64,000 bases of DNA from Isoetes taiwanensis (GCA_021234155.1 JAJEKV010000004.1:12614716-12678715), one strand, 5' to 3'; shown: positions 36,326-49,439, counted from the first letter of the stretch. Notes: generated from the letters alone by a model not told the origin. A program made the numbers and translations.

Positions 36326-36836
36326 TTGAAGATCTGTCTAAACATGAGGCTAAAGATCCACTCAAACTTGACAAAAGCCATCAGAATCAAAGAAAGTTGC
36401 CAAAGATCCTTAAAAACTTGAAGGAAAATTGAAGGAACAACTCCAGATAAGAGTCCAAAAAACTTTTAAGCAAGAAGATCCTCATAGACAACTCCAAATC
36501 ACACAAACTTAGATCAAACAATAATTGCATATATGGCGCCAACAAAGAACGAGTCTCGAACAGAAGTGCCACAATACACTGTGGAATCACATACCCTGTC
36601 GTCGGAGTTCTGCCATAGCCAAAAAGACACAAACAATTCTCCACGCATGCAACATGATGAATTGCCACGTCCGCACTAGCTCAACGCCACCTCAGAAAAA
36701 AGCTCCTAGTGCTGCTTATGTCAGCTAACTTACATGCCCCGAAGTTTCCTTTGTGGAAACTTCTTGGCCGAGAAGTCTCCATGAAAGAAACTCTTCCACA
36801 TGTCGATTTCCTAATACTTAGCTTTCTTTGTACTTA
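36326..36836. other. No gene recognised
   Basis: AT-rich DNA between the copia gag and the LINE fragment. No copia LTR, primer site or coding motif is visible, so the 5' end of the copia element appears deleted. Confidence 0.4.
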
Positions 36837-37425
36837 TGTCAAGCAAGAGGAATGCAAGTAAATAACAACTTCTGTTCCAATATGTAGTTGTGGCTTCTTT
36901 GGTGTCTATCTCCCTCTGGGTGATTTGGAAACATCGTTGTGAGGTTGCGTATGGGGGGCAAGGAATCTGTATAGATAAGATAAAGAGTTTCTTCAATATC
37001 GAAGTAGCCCTTATGGACCTTGCTCATCACAGGAAGTTTGGGATGAACTATAACAAGGATCTTGACAGAATTGGGAAGATTGACGGATTTTATAGCTATT
37101 TTAGGTGCCATTGGGTTGATGTGGATAATAACTATCTACAAGTAGGGTAATTACCATTTCTGCATGATGGGGCCCCATGCTGCTTGTGTTAGTGGAATTG
37201 GATCTCTCTGATCTATAGTACTCACTCTGTGGTGAAGAAGGCATCCCTCCCTATAGTACCTACTACAGTGAAGAAGATGAGCAGGTTGTTCTAGTACATC
37301 TTCACATGCTTAGTAAGGGGCTCTCTTCTTTTTTTGTCAAATTCTTTCTATCTATCCCGTAAGGGGATCTCTTGTATACTTCTATCATAATAAAAATTCT
37401 TACCCTCAAAAATAAAAAATAAACA
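36837..37425 (+). mobile_element. 5'-truncated plant L1-type LINE with poly(A)-like tail
   Basis: The plus frame around 36880-37150 reads SISLWVIWKHRCEVAYGG, the C-terminal WxxWKxRN-like region of plant L1 polyproteins. After the stop, a 3' UTR ends with CTTGTATACTTCTATC, AATAAAAATTC and an A-rich tail at 37406-37424. Only the last ~0.6 kb of the element is present, as expected from incomplete reverse transcription. Confidence 0.65.
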
Positions 37426-37599
37426 AGGTGCTACGCACGGAGGGTTGCCCACCATGGACGGAGGGTGAAGTAGCTTAAATCATAGTTCAAAGTCATGTTT
37501 TGACAATCAATTCAAATTGCTACTTCTAGACAATAGAATACTTGATACCATGACTTTATTGAAATTGGCCTGAAGAAATCTTTGATGCTCGGCATGGAA

Positions 37600-39640
37600 G
37601 AAGTATTGGAGAAACTCATTTGGAACTCACACTGGGAACACGAGATCCTAAAGCCAACAACTTCTGTGCCTCATCTAATTTTCCCACTTTACAAAGATTG
37701 TCAACAAGGTCCCTAAATGTTAAAGCCCTAGGACCAAAACCTTTCTCAACCATCTGCTCGCAGATGTCTACTGCTGCACTATATCTCTCATTCTGACAAA
37801 GAGCAAGAAAGAGAGTGTTTTAGCTCACAGCATTGGGATGACACTTATTTGAAGCAATAACCTCAAAAAAGCCTTCAGCTTTATCCAACTTTGCAACTTG
37901 ACACAGGCCCTTTAAGAATGAGTTAAACGTTATGATATTTGGGTGGCAACTTCTCTGAGCCATCTCCTATAGTAAAGATTTTGCATCATCAACTCGTCTA
38001 GCATCTGACAGTCCATCAATAAGGGATGTGTATGTTTTGACATCTGGACGACAGCCAGTTAGATGACCATTGCCTCATCTAGATTCTCAGCTTTACAAAG
38101 TCCATCTACGAATATATTATATGTGACAACATTAGGATCGCATCCATTTGCTGACATAATCTTTATAAATTCAGAAGCTTCTGCCATTTGCTTTAACCTG
38201 CAGAGATCTGTAAGAACAAAGTTGTACGTGATGACATCTGGAGGACACTTGCTTGCCTTCATCTCTTCAATCATTTTAAGTGCATTATCTATCCTCTCTA
38301 ATGTACACAACATGTCAATAAGAGCATTGAAAATTATAATGTTAGGTTTATGCCCATCCCTAACCATTCTCTCAAATATTTCAAGTGCTTCAATGGCCTT
38401 CTCTTGTCTTCAAAGCCCATGAAATATGGTACTATAAGTAACAAAATTAGGATTTCAACCTTTATCTAACATGGTGTCAAAAAGCGCTTTTGTTTTTTCC
38501 ACCCTGGTAGATTTATATAGGCCATTGACATGTGCATTATATGTCACAGTGTTGGAAACACAACCCTTACAAACCATTTCATCAAAAAACAATTCTTCCT
38601 CATCTACTCTGCTTACTCTGCAAAGGCCATTGATCAAAGCATTATAAATTATCACGTCTGGCACAAACCCTTTTCCAACAACTAGCTCAAAAAAGTTCAT
38701 AGCCTCATCCACCCTAGTTTCTTTGTAGTATCAATGTAGCAGGGTATTATAGGTAATAGCATTTAGAATGCACCATCTTTCTTCCATGACCTGCAAAAGG
38801 TTTTCTGCTTTTGACAATCTACCTCCACTGCATAAACTAGTAATAAGGGTATTCTATGTTACAACATCTGGAACACAACCTCTCTCAGCCATTTTTAAGA
38901 GCAACTTTTCAGCTTCCTCAACATTCCCAGATTTACAAAGTCCATCAATCAAAATGTTGTAAACAACCACAGCAGGATCGTATCCCTCTTCCATTTTCTC
39001 ATGGAAGTGATACGCCTCATTCACTTTAGCTTCTTTACAAAGGCATCTCACCAAAATCCCTACGGTATAATAATTTGGAGAACAACCAGACACCAACATT
39101 TTCCTGTAAATATTATGCACATCCTCATACAAAGGTTCCGACATCAATATAACAAGAAGACGATTATATACATTTATATTATGCTTATAACCCCTTTGTT
39201 TCTATGCCCATTTGCAAAAATCATAACGCAACTCTTGCATCAAAAATATACCCAAGTAGTTTAGTCACAAGCTCGAGCCTTAATTAGAGGCCTACTCCCG
39301 GATGTCAGAACATCACAAAAATTCCCTTCCATAATCTCTGGAACACGGTTTCCCGCTACATCATTTTTATTCAAACAAGCTGCAAGAGAATTAAAAACAA
39401 CTCTTTTCTTTGAATCAACTGTATCCAACTCTATGTCCTGGTCAGGCTGTTTCAAAATGTTCCCTTCAAAATGCGAGCTGGGCTGAGCATAATGTACCTC
39501 TACGAGCATCCGACCAGATCTGTTGCAAATTGTATCTGTCGACCTTGGATGGAACACCTGTAAAGGTAGCTCCCCGGTTGGAAGGTGTCCATCGGTCAGA
39601 CCTCCTAGATGGACTCACTAGCTAGCAATATGTTAGAGGA
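37600..39640 (-). pseudogene. P-class PPR protein pseudogene
   Basis: Minus-strand frames encode a chain of about twelve 35-residue PPR motifs. Examples are VVYNILIDGLCKSGNVEEAE, VIIYNALINGLCRVSRVDEE, IIIFNALIDMLCTLERIDNA and VVTYNIFVDGLCKAENLDEA, with the two-helix consensus and no E, E+ or DYW tail, so it is P class. The N-terminal leader is at 39340-39640, then KQRGYKHNINVYNRLLVIL starts the repeats. Intact relatives bind organellar RNA by one base per motif. Here at least six in-frame stops (for example VVT-stop-NTL near 38853) and a frameshift near 38050 break the chain, so it is a pseudogene. Confidence 0.85.
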
Positions 39641-39689
39641 CTTGCATGTAGCATAGGGCCCAGCATCAGATTGGAGCTTCGGTCTGCCC
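39351..39689. repeat. Segmental duplicate, copy 1 (PPR leader exon)
   Basis: This 339-bp block matches 41251-41594 closely (AACTCTTTTCTTTGAATCAA, TGTATCCAACTCTATGTCCT and GATTGGAGCTTCGGTCTGCC in both). It covers the PPR leader coding region and upstream DNA. Small indels have changed the frame of this copy. Confidence 0.85.
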
Positions 39690-39771
39690 TGCCAATTACC
39701 CGGTTGGAACATCCGCGATCCAGAATGCACGAGACCGCCAGTTTACAAGCAACAATTTGGAGCAGTCACCA

Positions 39772-39811
39772 GCATATCCTAGGTATCTTCTAGCATATAC
39801 CTAGGATATGC
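39772..39811. repeat. Perfect inverted repeat with CCTAGG cores
   Basis: Arms of 15 nt (39772-39786 and 39797-39811), GCATATCCTAGGTAT and its exact complement, flank a 10-nt loop. It lies about 85 bp upstream of the duplicated block on the PPR side. A related CCTAGG near-palindrome occurs at the same relative place in the second copy. Confidence 0.85.
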
Positions 39812-39969
39812 CACAAACCCACGTAAGCGAGGGTTTTTCCCCCTAGGGGCAACCCAAAAACTTGACATATATGTGAAAGTTTTAGAGTAGGTTAGGCAGA
39901 TGCCAAGAAGTGGCATACAACTGGAGGAACTAAAGAATGTTAGCTTAACAACGAACTTTGGATCAGTTG

Positions 39970-41520
39970 TCTAGAATGAGTTTACATTATAGTCTGTTGC
40001 TTCAAGATGTGTGTTCAGCCTGTGCTTCTTGGCCAACTACGCCAACAATACCGGCAGATACATATGCATTTTTTCTGATATGTGTCCTTTCCATGATTGT
40101 GCAATTCTCCAACATAGCCCCATACACAGCCTGGTCCTATAAAAACATCTGGACCTATTCGGCATCCCTCAGAAAGGTGCACACCTCTACCCAGAACTGT
40201 TGTGTTTTCAGCTCGGGCCCCTTGGCCCAATAGAAACATTTGGACCTATTTGGCATCCTTCACCAATACGTGCCCTTGCATCAATGAGGACATTTCCTAT
40301 CACATGCTCATTGCACGAGAGCTTTTCAGAAAAACTGGCCCTCAGTGAATCTAGATAAAGATGTGAGCCTGCGATGTAATCCGTTGGCTGTCCAATATCC
40401 ATCCAAAAACCTGGCAAGTCCATAGCGCACAATTGCTTTTCTTTAGCAATTTTAGGAAAAATATCCTTTTCGAGAAAGGAACGCTTAAGCTCAATCCTGT
40501 TCAAAGTACTGGGATTCAAAAGATAAATGCCTGCATTGATCTTGTTGCCTACAAAAATCTGTGGCTTCTCTACAAACCTTTCAACCTGACCTGTCGCTTC
40601 GTCCATTAAGACCACCCCATATTTTGATGGTTCCTCTACCTGGAAGCAAGCAGGATATATTTTTGATATTAGCATACAAAAACAAAGTAAAGATATTTTT
40701 TTCTTCATGAACAATTTTAGTAAGGAAAAGTGTACCTTAATAACCATAATGGAGGCCTCTTTTCCATGTTGCTCAAGAAATTTGATCATAACTTAGAGGA
40801 TATTCGCACATCACATCACTATTAAGGACAAAAAATGGTTTCCCAGATCCATTCAAAAGCTTATCCTTTGCTAGGGCCAAAGGGCCGGCTGTGCCTAATG
40901 GATCATGCTATTGCAAAAGAGTTATCTTGATGCCAAATCTTGTTTCGTACTCTTTTACAAAACTCAGCATATGTTCCGGTCTATAATTGATTGCTAAAAT
41001 CACCTCATCCACACCAACTGCAATCAATGCTTCTATCTGCATTACGAATCATATAAATTATGCTTTTAATGTGAGTATCTGCCTCCAGTAATTGTCGAAA
41101 CAAGAAAGGAGCAAGTTTTTACAAGGCGATCAACACAAAAAATAAGAAAAAAGAAAGATTCAAAAACTTAACCTGGTGAACGATCATAGGCTTATTAGCA
41201 AAATCAACGAGTGCTTTAGGTACACTGAGTGTAAGGGGTTGCAATCGAGTTCCCACTACATCATTTTTATTGAAATAAGCAGCAAGAGAATTAAGAACAA
41301 CTCTTTTCTTTGAATCAACTGTATCCAACTCTATGTCCTGGCCAGGCTGTGTCTTCAAAATGTTCCCTTGAAAATGCGAGCTGGGCTGCGCATAAGGACG
41401 TACCTCTACGAGCATCCGACCAGTTCTGTTGCAAATTAGATCTGTCGACCTTGGAACACCTGTAAAGGTAACTCCTCGACTGGAAGGCGTCCACGGGTCA
41501 GACCTCCTAGACGGACTCAT
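39970..41520 (-). pseudogene. GMPP: GDP-mannose pyrophosphorylase pseudogene with foreign leader
   Basis: Minus-strand exons match mannose-1-phosphate guanylyltransferase, which makes GDP-mannose for cell wall, glycan and ascorbate synthesis. Exon A (41520-41173) ends [18 protein letters not shown] and NKPMIVHQ before a GTTAAG donor. Exon B (from 41036) has [30 protein letters not shown] and [14 protein letters not shown]. Exon C (from 40639) has [53 protein letters not shown] and left-handed helix hexapeptides to about 39985. Defects are a stop near 40912, a frameshift near 40795, and a ~100-bp tandem duplication of the hexapeptide region (near 40110-40260). The normal N-terminus with the glycine-rich nucleotide loop is replaced by the PPR leader exon. 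Confidence 0.85.
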
Positions 41521-41594
41521 CAGCTAGCAATATTTTAGAGGACTTGCATGAAGCACAAGGCCCAGCATCATCAGATTGGAGCTTCGGTCTGCCC
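41251..41594. repeat. Segmental duplicate, copy 2 (fused to GMPP)
   Basis: Direct-orientation copy of 39351-39689. In this copy the leader frame stays open for about 90 residues ([16 protein letters not shown], later [19 protein letters not shown]) and joins GMPP sequence at about 41247. Confidence 0.85.
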
Positions 41595-41604
41595 CCTCAT
41601 TATT

Positions 41605-41663
41605 ACCAACATACCCTAGGTATGTTCGGTTTGGAGGCGTCACCAACATACCCTAGGTATGTT
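41605..41663. promoter_or_regulatory. Duplicated near-palindrome between divergent genes
   Basis: ACCAACATACCCTAGGTATG followed by TT occurs at 41605-41626 and again at 41642-41663. Each copy is nearly self-complementary around CCTAGG. They sit in the 240-bp gap between the GMPP chimera start and the reductase ATG, so a role as a regulatory site is possible but not shown. Confidence 0.5.
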
Positions 41664-41723
41664 CCTATCCACGTGTTCATTTCGTTGGTTCAATGAATCT
41701 GGTCGGACCGATACAGCCATGCC

Positions 41724-41731
41724 TATAAATA
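41724..41731 (+). promoter_or_regulatory. TATA box of the reductase gene
   Basis: TATAAATA lies 41 bp before the ATG at 41765, which would put transcription start about 30 bp further on and leave a very short leader. Confidence 0.55.
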
Positions 41732-41740
41732 AGGCATTAA

Positions 41741-43553
<1,813 letters not shown>

Positions 43554-43780
43554 GATAATATGTCACTGTCTTTGTTAGCTTCGGGCCACGTTGAGTAACC
43601 ATTGTACAATGTTTCCACGTTTAAGATGTAGAAGATGAAGATGTGGAAAGTAAATAATTTAAGGGTGTATAATTGAAATACTATATACACAATGTTCATT
43701 AACAATAAAATCCATCTTTATTCCAAGTGTTGGAAGCAACTAGATGCATGGTGTTATAGTTACTATGAATGACTCGGGCT

Positions 43781-43965
43781 TTAAGCCAAGCTATGAGAGG
43801 GTTAAACCCCTGTGAGAACCCGTCACGGCAAATAAATGGGCGAGCTTGGATGGGCGAGCCCATTTATTTTGGCAAGCTATGAGGGGGTTAAACCCTTGTG
43901 AGAGCCTATTACGATAAATAAATGGGCGAGCTCGGATGGGTGAGCCCATTTATTTTGGTCGTAAT
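43781..43965. repeat. 86-bp tandem duplication with hairpins
   Basis: Two copies of a unit starting CTATGAGAGGGTTAAACCCC (equivalent bases 43791 and 43877). Each ends with AATAAATGGGCGAGC and GCCCATTTATT, which can pair as a stem. It follows the polyadenylation signal of the reductase. Confidence 0.75.
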
Positions 43966-44081
43966 GGGCAAGCATAGGGGTTTGGTCCCTTTAACTGGCA
44001 GATCGGGGCGAGCAACTGCATTATGCTATGCCCAGGAGCTCCTCCTTTGATTCAGCAGTGAGAAAAACACCCCTTCCAAGA

Positions 44082-44345
44082 TTAGATGCACAGAATTTTT
44101 TTTCTAATCCCCCTTTGTAGTGGATGTAAGCTTCCGGAACATCCACGAATTCTTCTAATTCCCAGCTTTTCAAAGTTTAGACTTTCTTGGTATACAAAAT
44201 CACTGCGAAGTGGGTGGGATTGTGCAAGATTTTTATCCAAATCCACACTTGGAACAATTTTCAAAGCTTGAGGAGTATCAGGGATAAGAGCTTCTGGGCC
44301 TAACAAATAGTCCGCAGCCTGTTTATCATGATAAACAGTCCGCAA
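44082..44345 (-). CDS. Unidentified protein-like frame
   Basis: An 87-codon minus-strand frame with balanced composition (YHDKQAADYLLGPEALIPD, then QALKIVPSVDLDKNLAQS). No family is recognised. It may be an exon remnant; the start codon is not reliable. Confidence 0.25.
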   Translation of the reverse strand: MRTVYHDKQAADYLLGPEALIPDTPQALKIVPSVDLDKNLAQSHPLRSDFVYQESLNFEKLGIRRIRGCSGSLHPLQRGIRKKILCI

Positions 44346-44669
44346 CCCATTTATTACAGCCTAAATTAAATTATGGCTAAATAATCCATCTAACATTGAT
44401 GGCTAGGATCTAAAATCTGCAAGGACCTGCTGATTGATGTGGGGTAATCTTTTACATTATTTCTCAACTACATGGCAACACACACCTATTCAATTGACAA
44501 AGATAAGTTGTGCACTTAATGGTTCGATGACAACTCTGTAGATTAAGGAAGCCCAAATATTGATATCAAGAATAATTTTAGCTTGCATATCCCAAAATAA
44601 TCTTTTTGTTACAATAAGTAAACATGAAATTGCCCCCATTAGACCTCACAAGAGTTTCTAATCTCAAAG

Positions 44670-44790
44670 AAATTAGCTCAAATGCAAAGAACACAATATA
44701 AAAAGTAGCTCAAACGCAAAGAACAAAATAGAGTTTCTAATGTCATAGAAATCAGCTCAAGCGCAAAGAACAAAACAGAGTTGTTTGCTG
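44670..44790. repeat. Short tandem repeats
   Basis: TAGCTCAAACGCAAAGAACA or close variants occur at about 44676, 44706 and 44754, and AGAGTTTCTAAT occurs twice. Nearby, CTAGATGCCTGGGTAGGAAG occurs twice (44960 and 45014). Confidence 0.65.
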
Positions 44791-44799
44791 ACTCATGAC

Positions 44800-45559
44800 T
44801 TCACAGCTTAATCTGATGAATCAAAATACAATCTATAGGGCATCTATAAACGAATAAGAGTAAGTCATATTATCTATAAATATGGTTCATCTCAGTAGTT
44901 TAGATCCATCTCCAAACAAGAGCTTTTCATAATGTTCACAAATGTGCATCGTTCCACGAACTAGATGCCTGGGTAGGAAGCATTGTCCCACGAACAAGTC
45001 AAGTTAAATTCTGGCTAGATGCCTGGGCAGGAAGTTCGTGTAATGCCAAACAATCATGTGTATCTAAAGGGCCAATACATGACAATGTCATCAAATGCAT
45101 TTTTTGGTTATTGGCATGGTCACAAGTTATGGTATTGGCCTTGTCCTTGCGTTGCTTTTACATGTGAGATCTAATTATCCTAGCAATTGGTCAGAGCAGA
45201 GTTTGATCTTGCGCAATAAATTCCCGTTAGTCATTCATCATGATGTGATGATGAATAGAATGACGTCCTTCAATAAAAATAAATTCCCGTTAGTCGCTTC
45301 AACGTATCTGAAAGTGAATATCTACAAGCTATGTAAAACGCTAGCTTCATAGCAACTCAAATTGCTCTTTCTCAGTAGAGTACCAGAGGCAGCTAAAATA
45401 TCTGGCAATAGCATATAATTTCTTGCCAGATCCTGTACAGATAAATACTGCCATGAATGATCCTTTGCCGCATCCACTGCCAAGTAACCCTCTGCCTGAA
45501 ATACGTCATCGACCTTCTGTATAAGATTCTATTGTTCCCGCCAATGTTGAAAATCTAAT
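44800..45559. other. No gene recognised
   Basis: AT-rich DNA. The plus frame 45095-45352 begins with a hydrophobic stretch (VIGMVTSYGIGLVLALLLHV) but shows no further family signal. Part of this stretch may be the leader of the gypsy remnant that follows. Confidence 0.3.
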
Positions 45560-46670
45560 TTAAAGAAAGATTAAGTGTATAAATGGCTTGAAAAATTGGA
45601 TATGCCTTATTTCAAAAGGGATTTAGACATAAAACTGAAACATGTTATTAGTTTCTTGAAAAGATGTAAGACAAACTTTGAACCCATGAAGGCATCTGAA
45701 CGAGAGAAGTTACAAGCCATGGACACTTATGTTGATGATCAAGCATAGGTTTGGCAGCAGGGAAGGAGACAAATGGAATCTTAGATATCTACGGGCTGAG
45801 TTACATTTGAAGCTAATTATTTGTTTGCCAATTATTATAGAATTCTGCAGAAAGAATGGGATCAAGTCAAACTAGAACAAAGTGATACCTTGGCTGATTA
45901 TAATATGAAATGTACTCATTTGGGATCCCATATTTGCAATCTTAATGAAGCTAAACTTTTACAAAAGTAGTCTTTGCAGAACTGGATCTTATTGAATCGA
46001 TAGATATGACAGATGCAATTCAAAAAGCAGGAGCAACTAAAAGGAACCCTAATCTTAATGCTAGAAAACTGGTGATATGGGAAGGAGCATCCTCTAGAAA
46101 CCAAAAGAGGATGAAGAGAGAGAGAAGTCTGAAAATAAAGAGATATAATGGCAGAAGAGAATGGGATGAAAGAAAGCCTCGTCAGAGAACACGATTTGAT
46201 AACTGAAAGAAGAGTAATAGAAGAGACTCTTAAATGATTGAGAACTGGTTTGTACATTTGCCATGAGAAGAAAGAAGATGATTGAAAGCAGTAGCAACAA
46301 AACAAGAAAAAGAAAGATTGCAGATTGCTTATATGAAATAATAAGTGCAGCAACAGTTCCATCCTCATGGCGGTTTACGGTGAAAGGCAAAATAGCAGAT
46401 CGTGAGACTGTTGTCCTGTTTGATGATGGATTACATCATAATTTTATAAATGGGTGAAGTTGTCCAAGTTAAGATTTGCATATTCAACTTTCTACAGTGT
46501 AGAAAGGACCATAAAGTCATTGGAATAAATTTATTATTATGCCATTGCAATTGGAAAGTTATGTTGAACACAGGGCACCAATTCTTGGAATAGGATGGCA
46601 TATGCAATATGATGTGCAGCCCAAGTATCATGAAAGAACTGTTAAAATGTAGGTTGATGGGCAGCCTATA
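45560..46670 (+). pseudogene. Second gypsy element: gag and protease remnant
   Basis: Plus-strand pieces suggest Gag (MPYFKRDLDIKLKHVISFL, LQKEWDQVKLEQSDTLADYN, then a basic stretch RKPRQRTRF) and a decayed protease with VKGKIADRETVVLFDDGLHH and ILGIGWHMQYDVQ. The usual DSGA loop has become DDGL. Frames are broken several times. Confidence 0.5.
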
Positions 46671-46996
46671 CCTAGGCAGAATATATAAATAAATATGAAC
46701 CTTTGTTCACATATTCAAAAGCAAAGACCTTAATATGCACCCAAACAAAAGGGGGTTTAAGGGGGAATTTAATTTTAATGCGTGCAATGTAATGGTTTGT
46801 GTTATAGGTTAAAAAATCCAATATCTAGCATAATAACAAGGGGTTGGTTTTGTATTTTTGTACTATTTTTCCTATGGTTTTCATATGATTTCGAAAGCGT
46901 ATTACATGGGAACTACTAATTAGTATATCTAGAGTGCATATACGCCTGCATTAATTTTAGTGTTTTTTGTTCAATGGTTTAGACCCATGGCCATGT

Positions 46997-47022
46997 TTTT
47001 TTTTTTTTTTTTTTTTTTTTTT
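46997..47022. repeat. Poly(T) tract
   Basis: A run of about 25 T inside the inverted-repeat element. No adjacent target duplication was found. Confidence 0.6.
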
Positions 47023-47099
47023 CAATTAGCTTATTAAACTCCTTCACATGCAACCCTCGAGCCATTTAGAAATAGGGTTTGCTAGATAGGGTTTGCTAG

Positions 47100-48200
47100 C
47101 TGAAGGCACAAATTATGCAGAGGTGGAGCACTGGTAGTTTTGGGCATCATCGGAACAGAACCATCATCGGAACAGAAGCAGAGATTAAGCATCATCGGAA
47201 CAGAAGCATGGAAATTTCAAGATCGAATCGGCTTTGTTTGCTGGATAGGGTTCGTGAAGATCGAATCAGTTTCGAAACAGCCATGGATAAGGCCTGCATA
47301 TTTCCTTTTCGAGGTCTTCATTGCCAGCAAGGTGAGGAGCATGACGAACTTCACCAAATTTGAGGATCAGTCTCTCACGAAACATGGCTCTGCTGCCTTT
47401 ATGCAAGGAGACTAGTGAATGCGTGTGAGCTCTACTCTCTATAATTTATTCAGTTAAAACTAGTATTTGGTTCTTACTTTTTCCATTAACAATCAGGTTC
47501 CCAAAGGGTGTTCGTTTCTGTTGAGATGACAAAGCCGTTCTGTGAGGTGATTTCATGCATTGAGCTTGCCTGAAAATCTTGCTGCATTCTGCTACTGGAT
47601 CATTCTTAACAGGAAAAATGTTCGCAATTGATCCTTTGCTTAGACATTAAAAGGATTCGAAAGCCCTGCTTCTTCACATGTCAGATGTTTCTTGCCGTTT
47701 CTCTATGTTTGGCCGAAAATTTTAAGTTGTGGATACTCAAGACAGATGGGTTCATGATTGGGAGTAACATGTCCATGTCTTGTCAAAGCTGGGAAGAACA
47801 CCATCAAATTTTAAGGTTAATGGTTTTGCAAGTGGCAGTTTCAGATGTGATCCTACAAAATCCACCCCTAACATTCCACTGGTTGCTAAGGACATCAGAA
47901 GTTTAACAAACACATCGGCTGTTGTGGGGATGGAGCAGGACAGATTTTCTAAGGATCATTCCAGTAGTGACCGGTGCTATATGCCTGGGCCCGAGTTGAT
48001 TCAGGGACTATGGCATTCATGTTTAATCCAAAATCTGTGGCAGAAGCTATGAAAGGGGCATTCAAAGAGCAAACTAAGTTGCGTGAAATTTGTTGTTGCG
48101 TTATGGGCTTCCTGGTTTAAGCCCAAAGCTTGAAGGTGTTTGTATTTGCAAGTTCTGATATACTCCAGCCAACATTTTTCCTTCTTTCACACTTAATGAT
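47100..48200 (+). other. Gene-like cargo in the inverted-repeat element
   Basis: CATCATCGGAACAGAA occurs three times at 47146-47206. Coding-like plus frames follow: MTNFTKFEDQSLTKHGSAAF (47342-47400), FKVNGFASGSFRCDPTKSTP (47800-47860) and FNPKSVAEAMKGAFKEQTKL then a frameshifted GLPGLSPKLEGV (48020-48145). I do not recognise the gene. The pattern of separated exon-like parts suits a captured host fragment. Confidence 0.3.
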
Positions 48201-48425
48201 GTGCAATGGTAGCAGTTTCATGCAGTTATGCAAGCAGCATCTAGGCAAGCTCTTCCTTTTAACTTAGTGAACCTTAACTGTAATTGTTTTCCTATGTTTA
48301 GTACAGTGGTTTTTCTCTGTTTAAATTCTGCTGCATCAATTTATTTTTTCTTTCCTTGTATCTACTTGCTCTACACACAGTTGCCATTTTGGAGCATATA
48401 TTATGAGCATCAAGGCTTCAGGACG

Positions 48426-48523
48426 TGTATTTCTGTTACACAATGTTGTTGTACCTTAAAATGCTATCTTTGCATGTATTTCTGTTACACAATGTTGTTG
48501 TACCTTAAAATGCTATCTTTGAA
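48426..48523. repeat. Exact 49-bp tandem duplication
   Basis: TGTATTTCTGTTACACAATG and the following bases occur at 48426 and again at 48475 without visible differences. ATATCAAGTTGCAATG is then repeated twice. The identity suggests a recent event. Confidence 0.85.
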
Positions 48524-49439
48524 TATCAAGTTGCAATGGATATCAAGTTGCAATGACCATCGAAATTATCTTCATATGCTTACTTCATCAGACCTTCCTC
48601 GGTCAAATATGATTGCGAATTATCTCACATGGTGATACTAGATTGTATTTGTTTACCAATTTCTCAAACATAAACTTGGGTATGCTAGTTTTTCTTGACA
48701 GTGGCCTAAAGGCGTATCTATAATAACTTAACTATAAAAGAATGAAGTGAAGGTGATTTACAAATTTTTCTCTTTATTTCTTTACAGTTCTTGGTCCATA
48801 TTTAGATATTAGGCTAATGGCTAAGGCATCTTATGTTGCCTTCAAAGTTTACCTATGTTTGCATTTCTCGGGCCCAATTTTTTTTTCTTAATATAACTAC
48901 CATTAACATTAATTAGTATAATGTAATGTTTTTTGTTCGAGGCCCCGAAGGGGCCAAAAATTTTTTAGGCCTTCACAAAAACCATTACATTACACACTTC
49001 AAAATTAAATTCCCCCTTAAACCCCCTTTGGTTTGGGTGCTTATTCACACCTGAGAGGCGTGGGGTGAGCCCCCTAAAATTATATTTTTATGTGCAAAAT
49101 GAACACCATGTAGTATATTACCTCAAATCTTATAGTATTTTGCAAATCTTGTTATACAGTATAGCAAATTTTGTACATGCATACCCCACAAACGAGGAAC
49201 TTTATGTACGGTATAGATTAAGGAATAAAGGGTGAATATACCTATCCAACAGCTCTCGATGCCCGGAGTCTCCCCCCGTGTGAATATGCACCCAAACCAA
49301 AGGGGGTTTAAGGGGGAATTTAATTTTGAAGTGTGTAATGTAATGGTTTTTGTAATGGTTTTTGAGTCATATCTCATCTACTTGAGAGATTCTGATCCTC
49401 CATCTGCAAATCCCTCCTGAATTGTGTGGTTTCTCTAGA

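Larger units (their letters stand above)
46733..49355. mobile_element. Inverted-repeat element(s) inserted in the gypsy remnant
   Basis: A block of about 70 bp (TGCACCCAAAC, AAAGGGGGTTTAAGGGGGAA, TTTAATTTT, GTAATGTAATGG) occurs three times: direct at 46733-46800, inverted at 48972-49049, direct at 49280-49350. The gypsy frame stops before the first and resumes with reverse transcriptase after the third, so the block brackets inserted DNA. The inverted pair at 48966-49355 alone could be a ~390-bp MITE, and the outer pair could be a 2.3-kb non-autonomous element with cargo. A palindrome AGGCCCCGAAGGGGCC lies at 48941-48956. The target duplication is not resolved. Confidence 0.5.

Noticed and set aside
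37600-39640. PPR stop codons removed by RNA editing
   Set aside because: U-to-C editing that removes stops is known for organelle transcripts of ferns and relatives, but this region is nuclear in character and also carries a frameshift.
44082-44345. Complete small gene
   Set aside because: The frame looks protein-like but no promoter, splice context or family supports a full gene, so it is listed only as unidentified.
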